A stretch of DNA of 64,000 nucleotides. Source: Cruorifilaria tuberocauda. Taxonomy: Eukaryota > Nematoda > Chromadorea > Rhabditida > Onchocercidae. The stretch is taken from the NCBI GenBank assembly GCA_013365365.1, contig JABVXU010000118.1:62001-126000 (forward strand), in the 5' to 3' direction. The position numbers and the translations under genes are program-made. Positions 54,538-64,000 of this stretch are shown in pieces (the stretch's first letter is position 1; each line of letters opens with the position of its first letter). Under the pieces are notes generated by a model. That model did no database searches. It saw nothing but the letters and a program-made list of their open reading frames with translations, and was not told the origin of the DNA.

Positions 54538-55910
54538 AAATGAGTCGCTTATATTCAAATTGGTGAAAAATAATTTTATGGTTGAATGATAATAACTTCA
54601 ATATAATTTTCTATATTTCCATTTCATAAATTATATATTCGAACTTGATAATCGATTACTGATATATCAAATTCTGACTCCAAATTTATTTAATTTCATA
54701 TTATTCAACATCAGAATTATAGCAGAGATAGGAGAAATATTAATTTAAAAAATTTAGTAAATTCATTCAAATTTCTATTAATTGAATTCGTTTTTCAAAA
54801 ATCATTTTATTCCTTTCGTTTCCTTTCAATGCCATCTGTGTAAACAAAAATTTCACAGTCAATTATAGCATTAATTTTTCAAATTCCTATTTTTAGAGAA
54901 TTTCTTAATTTTCAATTGACGATCATTAAATCATCCCGTAATTACATTTTTTGATTCCTGTTATCTTCAAGATATAACAGGTGAAAGTGAGCGCAAATGT
55001 CTAATTACCGCAAATGAGGTTTCTATCCATAAAAACCGAAAAACAAGCAAATAACAATAAATTATTCTCTTTCCTCTTTCGTTTCTTTTTTAACTTATTT
55101 TATAATTTAGTTAATTCCTTAAATAAACATTCCTTTCGAAACGTGTCAAAGCACTTTGGAAACCATTTGCAGTCTCTTAAATTGTGGAAAATCTCAATAG
55201 CTTAGATTTAGTAATTTGAAAACCTTAATTAATTGATATTACCTGTCTCCTTGTAATATAAACACCAAAAAGTCTAACTCTATTCTCGTACGTACACTTC
55301 TACACTTACACTTCTATCGACGTAAGCCTATATATCTATAATACATTTATATGCTCTTTGATCACTGAAATTAAACAATATATGTTAGCTTTTGTTCTTT
55401 ATAGAAACAATTTTAAAATATTTATTTATGCGAAGTTTCCAACAATATGGTAGCTACAATCAGTATAACTTAATATTTCACTTTGTCTAAAAATAAAATT
55501 ATGCGCACAATTTACTTTCAGATAACGCAAAAGTACTGCGTGGATTAGTTTATAATCGTTTTAATTATTTCTTTTTCATCATATTAAAGTTACTTCTTAC
55601 TTTTTAGCTATAGTAATACAGTAACATCATCTAGCATTACTTAGCAGAACCGACACTTTGCAAATATGTTACATCTTCACTTAAATCGCAGAATTAATAA
55701 GAAAGTTGGACATTTTATTGATTGCTAAACGCATGTTTTACATTTAAGCATTAAGCATTTAATCATCATGAATATAATTAACCATGTTAATTGATTAACA
55801 GTGACAGGTAGACGATAGTTTATTAATTGTTTCAACTGTACTTTTGACCTATTTCATATGTTTATTAGAACTCTAGAAAATCTCAACTACATCGATTCAT
55901 TTCAAATTTG

Positions 55911-56095
55911 TAAAGCTTCAAACGAATGCATTCTTCTCAACCAAATATAAGTTGAAATTTATCGATTCCGACGAAAAAAATATATTGCAATAACGGATTA
56001 ACATCAATCTTCAATGTTGCTTATATTTGGAAAAATTCAAAATTAAATCAAATAGTTGTTTGCAGATTAATAGTTAAACTTCTTTTTCTTTATTT
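55911..56095 (+). repeat. Diverged direct repeat, copy A
   Basis: It shares most of its length with 57071-57310: CTTCAAACGAATGC, CTCAACC, GTTGAAATTTAT, TATATTGCAAT, GGATTAACAT, TTGCTTATATTTGG and AATTCAAAATTAAATC occur in the same order in both. The two copies flank the compositional island 56.1-57.07 kb. Confidence 0.75.
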
Positions 56096-56099
56096 GACA

Positions 56100-56475
56100 A
56101 CTGACAAGTTGCACCTGATAGTCCCGATTCTCCAAATCATGAAGGATAATAACCTGCGGGTACAAGCGTACATCTGGCCTTGATTCAGGTTCCATACCAG
56201 GTTGCTGACAGAAACTGTGATAAGTGGAAATAACAATTAAAAGTGAAAAAAACATATTAAATGTCGAAAATATTGAAAGAAATGGCAAAACAATCAAATG
56301 CTTGATAAAATTCATTAATTAAAAGTAAAAAGTATGTTGACCAACCAGGTGAGATCCATGCCTAACATTCGTCATTGTGTACCATCAGGACCCGAGATAC
56401 GCGATAGACTGCACCCATAAACCCCTGCAACCGAAAGACTAAAACTACACTTTGCATCTTTCAGTCATAAAAATA
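56100..56475 (-). other. Possible minus-strand exon remnants
   Basis: Two acceptor-preceded segments look coding-like. One, 56200-56108, reads QPGMEPESRPDVRLYPQ then a few more codons to a GTGCAA donor. The other is near 56427-56380 after TTGCAG (VYGCSLSRISGPDGTQ then a stop). Composition is less AT-rich than the surroundings. I cannot connect them into one gene. Confidence 0.3.
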
Positions 56476-57075
56476 TTATACAATAAGAGAAACTGCTGGA
56501 GAAACAAAAGCGATTATGAGAAAAAAGTTTGCATATGCTTTAGCTTCATGTAAAGCTTCACATGCATGTCGCCTTTCTGGAGCTGCTGAGTATATCCCAA
56601 AATAAATTGCAAATTCCTCATGATGGATAACGACAAAAATTCAGACGCAATGAGATTCTTATTTTCTTATAAACCTGAAATTCACTGGTTTCTGGTGCGT
56701 AACCAATACTGATTTACTTCGATGCATTAGACACAGAGAGTAATCAAGGAATGAGGAACTGAGGGACATGCGGTTGAGGAATTGAAGGATGAGGTTGATA
56801 AGGAACCGCTGAAACCAAAAGATAAGGCAGGTTGATAACAAAACAGTTGAGGAATCGAAGGCAGGGAAAGATGAAGACATTTTTTGTTATCAGCTTCATC
56901 TCTGAATTCTTTTAATTCTTGATCGGACGAAGGAAGAGTTCCATTGAGTGTTGGTTGTAAATCTGCAGAATATGACTTTGCCGATTCGGTGCCTTGGTCC
57001 CTCTCGTTCCATTCTGATCTTGATCCCTTGAAACACCTTCCAGCTCTTCCCCCGCATTCCCGAGGCTTCGTGAAA
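56476..57075 (-). pseudogene. Decayed CD225/dispanin-like membrane protein gene (tentative)
   Basis: On the minus strand a frame stays open from about 57072 to about 56700 without any ATG, reading ECGGRAGRCF, then LPSSDQELKEFRDEAD, then PSIPQLF. In another frame a Pro/Gln segment VPYQPHPSIPQPHVPQFLIP follows a good TTTCAG and ends in TGA. Further on, one frame reads FCRYPS-stop-GICNLF, and a third reads APERRHACEALHEAKAYANF then a hydrophobic stretch to a stop at 56476. A Pro-rich head, a Cys/Pro/Gly-containing first membrane segment, an EAL..AKA-type loop and a second membrane segment are the CD225 (dispanin/IFITM-like) order. The stops and frame changes suggest a pseudogene, though unrecognised introns could explain part of it. 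This is an inference and tentative. Confidence 0.35.
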
Positions 57076-57310
57076 CTTCAAACCGAATGCATTTTTTTCA
57101 ACCAAACATATGTTGAAATTTATAAATATCGATAGATTTTTTGCAAAAAAAATTTAAACTAGCTGGTATTCTATATTGCAATGATGGATTAACATTAATT
57201 AGCAATATTGCTTATATTTGGGGAAATTCAAAATTAAATCAAATACTTTTTTCTATATTTTATTCAACATCACTTGAATAGTTGAATTTCTTTTTTAACT
57301 TTTATTTGAA
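57071..57310 (+). repeat. Diverged direct repeat, copy B
   Basis: Counterpart of 55911-56095, with about 55 extra bases spread in two places (TATCGATAGATTTTTTGC region and TCTATATTTTATTCAACATC region). It starts at the right edge of the coding-like island. Confidence 0.75.
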
Positions 57311-58516
57311 ATGAAATTAAAAATTGAAATGAGCAATAGCGTTGTTGACATCATGAAATGGAATTGTAATATTTCATGTCCTATTCTTGTATTTCAGATA
57401 GAATTTCATTTAATGAATTATTGTAAATTCAATTATTCATAAAGCGGTAAATGGACATGTGGAATGAATCCACGAAATGGCAGGATATCCTACCGGTTCA
57501 TATATATTTCGATGAAAGGTACTGTAAAATTGACAGTGAACTGAAATAGCAATATAAGTAAAAAAGTTAGAATAAATTTGAAACAATAAATAAATATTGC
57601 AAAGTAAAGTTAAAAAATTTGTCTATAAATTCTTCAGACACTTAATACTAATACTGAAATGTTCTTTAATATAGTAGCAGAGAATTAAGTTGAACTAATT
57701 ATTTACTTCACAGATAAGCAAATCTGATGCTCGTCACTCTTCACATTTGTAGATAAGCTCTGATATATTTCATTTTGCGCAATTCAGGTTTTAATTAAAT
57801 TTAGTAGCTTATCTACGTGTAATAAATATGCATGTATGTCTGATTAAAGTACATTATCAACAACGAAACTTGTATATATATTGAAAGTAAGTGTAAATGT
57901 AAGCGAGAAATGATGCAGCATTTCTATAAATTGTACCAATTATAAATGCGTTTAACTTTTCAAAAGTATGTGTCATGCAATTGGTTATCACAAATTTCAT
58001 TGAACCGACAAGTTTCATATCACAATCCTTTTTTGTTTTTTTAAATTAAAAGGAAATTTTCCTTTTTGTTTGAAATTCTAATGAAACTGAAATTCTTTAT
58101 CATTCATGTATCCTTTTCTCTCTTTTCCTATCACGAAAAGGAAGGAATAAAATGATCTGATAATTGTTACCTCACAATGCTACTGAATTTCAAACTACTC
58201 TACTGATATATTATTCTATCTCTAGTTTTAATCTTTTATATAAAAATCTCTCCATGAAATTTGTAATTCATTTCTTTTAAAAGTTTCCGAAGAATAATAA
58301 GGAATAGTGGAAAAATACTGATAATCATAATAACGTAAAATAGCAAAGTATTTCTGTTTTAAGGGAAATAAGAATTAATTTGCATAAGTAGTTGAAAAAC
58401 AAAAGAATTTCTGGCTGAAAATAAGTTTTCAAAGCAAAAAATAAAAATGAATTTTCAATTTCTCTACCACTATCATAAAGTATTGGCATTAAATATTCGC
58501 GAAAGAAAATTGTATA

Positions 58517-58590
58517 TTTGCCAATATTTTTAAATAATCAAAAAAATAATCAAAAATTTTAAATAATCAAAAATTTGCCAATAAATATTA
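58517..58590. repeat. Local duplication of AAATAATCAAAAATTT-type units
   Basis: TTTGCCAAT(A) occurs at both ends and AAATAATCAAAAA occurs three times between, giving a compact duplicated structure in gene-poor DNA. Confidence 0.65.
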
Positions 58591-61500
58591 AAAGGGAAGA
58601 AAGTAAGCTTTTCCTTCATTCCCTCAATTCGTTTTATATTTAGTAGTAAATCAGTTCATTCAGTTTTATGATTTCATCATTTAAATTAGTCCAAAATTTC
58701 AATTTATTAATATTCGGTAAGAGTTATATATAAGACGAAATAAATATGATTAAATCAATGATCATCACTACTTTCATTCAGCGGAACTGTTAAATTTAAA
58801 AGTTTCAAACTCTCTTATTCCATTTTGCTTTTATTCTAAATATTGAATTATAAAACTTAAAGCTTTTTTGAGTCTGAAATTATATTTTCAATATAATTTC
58901 CTCTACCATTCATTTCAGGGATTGAAATGAAACTGTAAAAATTTAATTTTAGCAATTGAGTAAATGAATCATTCAGCAATTTCCTTTTCCTTCTTTTGTT
59001 TTTGAAAATGAAAACAAAGTAAAACGGGAAAATTGAAATTTAGTTCATCATGAAGAGTTTATTGATTGCAATGATTTGAAAAAAAGAAATTTCGTTTTAA
59101 TTGAAAAATTTGCAGAATGGAAAATGATTCATTAAATTTCTAAAAGCTTAAAAACTTCATACGATGAAGATTTCTCTCTTTGCATTATATAATCCGTCGC
59201 TTTTCCCTTAAATTTAATTTCTTTACATAATTCTTTTTCAAGTTTAATTTCAACCAAAGTTATCTTTTAAGATTAAATTTGAAAAGAGGAAATGCGACAA
59301 GCAAATCATTTTTAATCAATGATAATTTTTCATTAAATTCAAATATTGATAAAATGAATTCAGTGTGATGTCATTTGATTAATGTCAAAATTTCAATTGA
59401 AGTTTCAAAAATTTTTAGTAACAAATCAGAATACGGAAAGATTGAGTGAAAATGTTTATTTAATCAATTTGTTTATAGTGCAAATTTCGTCTCAGTGATA
59501 AGTTATTCAATTTAAAATTTACCGAATTTATAATTCTGCCATAAATTCTACCATTCATAAAAACGATGAAGAGACTTCATAGTAAGAGTTTGCTATTTGG
59601 GATTCGTAATCATAAAATTTACGTAATCGTTACAATTTATAATCCTTAATTATGAAATTTAAGGGGTTTCTATGATCAACGATAAAGTAATCAGTAAAGG
59701 TTGGATTAATTGGAATTGATAATCACTTCGGTTCATTCATAAATCAATAGTTTTGTTTTAAAATCATAAAATGACTTTTTTCTTATTATTAATGAATTCT
59801 TGTTAATTTATAATTCCAATAAATTTGACAACTGTTCCACTCATTTCTATTTCTCTGAAAACCATTCATGCTTTCCTTTTATATTTCTTCTCTCTTTCCA
59901 TGAATATCCAATTGTTTATCTTGAATTTATCTATTAAAAAATTTCCATATACATTACTCGAATTGTTTATATTTTAAAGTCAAATTTTAAAATCAACGAA
60001 GTATTTTTAGGTTAATAATTAATGGCTCAAAAAATTTAGATAATTTGAAAAAGTAAAAAATCACATTGATTATATTAAATACAATTGTATATAAAACTTA
60101 TAAATTATTTAAATTACTTGAAAAATTCTTTAAGTTTTTGATGTATTTCTATCAATAGATTCTTACTAATTTACTTTCACATCCCGAAATAAATAAGCAT
60201 TCGTTAAATTAATTAAGATGAGAATAGAGTTAGCAAGATTTCAGTCTTTCAATTACTTCTATATATTCTTCTAACATACTTTTAATCAACATATTCAATG
60301 TAATCAGTATAACAGCTTTTGAATAAATATTATCATTAGCATACCATTTTACCTGTATGATCTCAAATGAAAACTTAAATTTCATTGATATAATTTAAAT
60401 TATTGATATAATGATTATTTTTGCATTCATGCGTAAATTTCATTTCCATCAAATGTCACCGCACCCATCCAAAATGATATAGGTCGAGATATTTGGCATT
60501 AGCAGAAAAATATTGAATTGCTTTTTCTGTCTTCTGGAAATTCCATGATGCAAAAATGAAAAACTGGCCATCGAAATGTAAAATTTAGGTCATTTAATAT
60601 TTAAATAATTAAAAATTTCACTTAAATTTTCCAGGAACTTTAAGGATAAGAATAAAGTTATATTAAATGAAATTTTCTTCATTAAATGCACTGATCGCGT
60701 TTTCCTTTTTTTTGAAGTAACAATTAATCATTCCTAGCAGATTAGTTAGCTTAGCTTAGAAGAAAGGAAGCTTTTTCAAGTGGCATTTCTGATTATTTAA
60801 TTTTACGCGAAAATCGCAAAACGAAATGCATGATCACGAAATCACGAAGAAAAAATTACAGTTATTAAATTATTAATTTTCATTGTTATAAATTAACATT
60901 TAAATTATTAATGTTGAAAATATTAGTATTATAAATTGTTGATAAACTAAATTGAGTAATTCTTCCAATTAGGGCACGTTGGAATGCATAAAGGTGAAAC
61001 TTTTTGCATTAATTTTGTTTTTGCTCAAAATGATTTCAAAATTTTAAAAAGCATTTAATCTTTAAGCAATGGAGGATTATTTATTACTTAAATTATATGA
61101 ATGAAAATTTTCCGCTTTGCAGTATTATTGTTAAAATTACAAAATATTATTTTTTGAATGATGAGTTTTACTGAGGAAAAGTGGTAGCAATTTTGTATTT
61201 ATTTAAAAATTGAAACAAATGTAAAAATTTCAATAAAATTACATATTTGATTGGAAAAGTTAAACGCATTAGTTTGATATTTAAAATCAAAAGAAAAAAA
61301 ATGTTTTTCAATTTAAAATATGGGAATTCTGTTTTTCTATTCCAATTATGCTATTTTATTCTTCAAATATCATTTGCAACAGAAAAATTTTCTCCTACAA
61401 AAGAAAAAATTGTATTTTCTCATAGATTCTAACTTGATTTGAATTTTTGAATTGATAAAATTACGATAAAATCTCAGACTTCAAATCAATCCCATCAATT

Positions 61501-62217
61501 TTTCCCTCATTTTATTTTATTCAAGGCAGAAAGAAAATCTATTAATGACAGTATTGCCATTTTAGGCAGCTATCCTTCAGAATTCATTTTCTTATTTCAT
61601 TTTTTAATGTAATTGAGAGAAGTCTCATTGCTTAATCTCTACCGTTGTTAGCTTCTTAAGCAAATAATATCGAAATATTGAATGATTAAATTCTTTAAAT
61701 TTTTTCAAAATTATCCAAATAATTTCATTTATTTCAAATAGATTACGATATTATCGTCAATTCAATTTAATTAACTCATTAGAATTACAATTTAACTGTA
61801 ATTTTACTCATTATTTAGACAATTGAATATTGCCTGGCCATCACTTATTACCATTATAAAAATGGTCTAATAAAATGGCCAAAAATAGCTATAAAATTGT
61901 TAATGGACATTATTATATGCATGAGATATAAAAGTATAAAAATCATTGCTATGCTTTTATTACGTATAAGCATGAAATTATTATTAATGTTGTACACTTA
62001 TGTGGTACTTTAATAGGTAAGTGAAAATGGCTAATATAGTAGTAAATGACGTAATCGCTTATCGTATATTATTTTTCATAATAATAATAATAATCAGTTC
62101 TGTATTAATAAGTTATAAATAATTATTTCGCCTTATATAGCTTTTTTTCGAGAAAGAAGCAACAAAAACTTGAACTATTTATGTTGTTATTAAATTACTT
62201 TCAATGAATTAGTTTTT

Positions 62218-62296
62218 AAATGATTTTATTAGACTTACATTTATGAAAAAAGAGTGTTCAAATGATTTTATCAGGCTTATGTTTATAAAAAAAGAG
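62218..62296 (+). repeat. 37-bp imperfect tandem duplication
   Basis: Units 62218-62254 and 62260-62296 both read AAATGATTTTAT then AG.CTTA then a long A-run ending AGAG, with about five differences. A five-base spacer separates them. Confidence 0.75.
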
Positions 62297-62593
62297 AGAT
62301 AACTCTAAAATAAATCAAATAGCATTCCTATTTTCTTCATAATATTATTTTATCGATCTTTAGGCCTCAATTTAAAATAATTTTAAGTGAAATATCAAAA
62401 AAAATAAAAACATATAGCTTTGGTACTAAAAACAGAAAATCCTAAAAGCTTTAGATACGCATTTTTTCGTTCGCTAAGATATATATTAGCTTCGTCTTTA
62501 GCTATATCACATTAAAAAAAAGCCTATCAGCTCATCTTCTCCTCATTACTCAATTTTAACAGTTTGCATATACTCTAAGAGTGTTGGCTTAAA

Positions 62594-62609
62594 AGAGAGA
62601 GAGAGAGAG
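62594..62609. repeat. Short AG microsatellite
   Basis: Perfect AG run of eight units in AT-rich DNA. Confidence 0.8.
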
Positions 62610-64000
62610 TAAAAAGGGAAAATAATATACTTAGGACATCTACGAGTTGTTTTTATTTTTCATTTTCTCGTTTAGAATTAAAGTGAATATCAAAATAAAT
62701 AATTCAGTGCAAAGAAAAGGACAGGGTTGAAAATGGATGATGAATTCATTTCCTGCTAATTTGATAAACCTAAGCTCATTTCTGGCTAGTTTATCAAAAT
62801 TTTCCGTCCTTTTTTTTCAAGCCATAGATTTCTGTTTGGAAAAAAATAAGAAGAATAGTTAATTAAATACTTTAAAGCTTAAAATTTTACCAATACCAAT
62901 ACTTATATCAGAAATTCATCGAATATTATGTAAATTATCGTTTTTTAAATTGCTTAAAAAGGTTAATTATATGTGTTTATGGCTTTACTCGCTACCTGTT
63001 ACAATCTCATAATTACTTTAAATTAATAAAATGGTTTAACTTCTTACTCATTTCAATAATTACTTCATAAAGCATTCGTTGTCATGTAAGGTAACCATTG
63101 TGGAGTAAAATAACAAAATGAATTATCATGATGAAATATTGATAAAGTGCAGATCAGCTAGACATGAGGTACTCTAACTGAATTGAAAAAACCTTCCTAA
63201 TCAATCATCAATTTACAGCTTTCTTTATTTTATGAAATTTTTACAATTAACTGAAATAAACGTTGATATTGCTAAAGATTATTTCATGACGTTTCCGTCA
63301 ATTCCAAAAGCATTTCATTTCTATTATCATTGTTTTCAATTTTACATTTCATTGATTTCCCAATGGATCCTTGAAAATTCTTTACCACATTTCCTTATCC
63401 TCTCTTGAATTATAGATTAGCTTTACAAATAGAATAGATTTACTTGCTAAAATTTTCATTTATAATTTTTTTTCTGTTCTTAGCTTAACAATTAACGTTA
63501 AATTCTTAGTGATCTATCAAGTTAATGAAATTTTTTGAGATTTAAAGTTGCAAATTTAGAAGAATGATAGAATTTAAAATAAATCTTTTTTCAAATGTTG
63601 GAAATTTTTTTAAATCAATTTTCATTAATTCGTATCTAACAAATTTCTATTTATAATTGGCATTTAAAGTTTAGAAGTTCCTATACAACAAATATATTGC
63701 ATAAGTTCTATTTTTTTCTCTCGACGTCACAATGACACACAATACTCAACGATTTTTAATAGTTGCTAGACAGGTTAATTTTGCAGATCGTTTCATTAAT
63801 TATAGCATAAATATGATATTGCCAATTCTCTGAAATACAGATATCCATATTCAGAATCTCTAACTAGGCTTATTATCTGGAATCACTAATTAAGCAAAGA
63901 TTGTTTAAGCTTTGAGGAATCTCATGAAAGCAATTGTAATCATAACATTACTTTATCCAATGATTACTTCATCAAGTTTGTAGAAATCCTTTGATACATA

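Larger units (their letters stand above)
47674..55905. other. AT-rich gene-poor region
   Basis: No gene I can support. It contains GA/CT tracts (48741-48767, 49921-49935, 49987-50008, 50993-51007, 54500-54537), an ATAA-type repeat (52870-52990) and a pair of short direct repeats (52116 and 53186). The longest unexplained open frame is 105 codons at 50562-50879 minus; it is hydrophobic and unassigned. Confidence 0.5.
57311..64000. other. AT-rich gene-poor region, right end
   Basis: I see no gene. It contains a small repeat cluster at 58517-58590, a 37-bp tandem duplication at 62218-62296, an AG run at 62594-62609, and a hairpin-capable TTGATAAAC...GTTTATCAA pair near 62760-62800. Open frames are short and AT-driven. 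Confidence 0.5.

Overview
The window reads as nuclear DNA of a parasitic-type nematode. It is strongly AT-rich, genes are split into many short exons with GT..AG introns (acceptors usually TTTCAG or TTGCAG), and several start codons sit a few bases after a splice-acceptor-like AG, as expected with spliced-leader trans-splicing. Two protein types here (a ground-like-domain protein and a nematode-style pepsin) are typical of nematodes. Composition and gene content would fit a filarial or other spirurid worm, but the species cannot be named from the sequence alone. I see no bacterial or Wolbachia-like stretch.

Left part, 1-33.8 kb, seven plus-strand genes: the 3' part of LTN1 (listerin, ribosome quality-control E3 ligase, 92-9744); PTPS (6-pyruvoyl tetrahydropterin synthase, 10656-11443); a secreted pepsin-like aspartic protease (12481-15443); SNRPC (U1 snRNP protein C, 17223-18383); POLE2 (DNA polymerase epsilon subunit B, 19079-23079); PICK1 (PDZ-BAR protein, 25010-29105); and a FLYWCH zinc-finger protein (about 31597-33830). 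They are mostly unrelated housekeeping genes, so co-orientation does not imply a pathway. SNRPC and POLE2 are the closest pair and the only reasonable operon candidate. A GC-richer island (29.5-30.2 kb) and a pyrimidine tract (30.9 kb) lie in the long gap upstream of the FLYWCH gene.

Middle part, 35.5-43.6 kb, two minus-strand genes built by joining exons in phase: a secreted ground-like (hedgehog-related) protein (37787-35512, 296 aa) and a probably secreted Cys-containing protein with a Ser/Asn-rich tail that I do not recognise (43591-40609).

Right part, 43.6-64 kb, is a gene-poor, AT-rich stretch with simple repeats: a 115-bp AC tract, many GA/CT tracts, a block of tetra- and pentanucleotide repeats next to a G-quadruplex-capable G-run cluster, and several short direct repeats. 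The one compositional exception is 56.1-57.1 kb, which has traces of minus-strand coding sequence interrupted by stops and frame changes. Its last part resembles the CD225/dispanin family, and diverged direct repeats flank it. No clearly new multi-gene system is evident. The best leads are the unrecognised secreted protein, the ground-like gene, the perfect 22-bp intronic hairpin in LTN1, and the decayed coding island.
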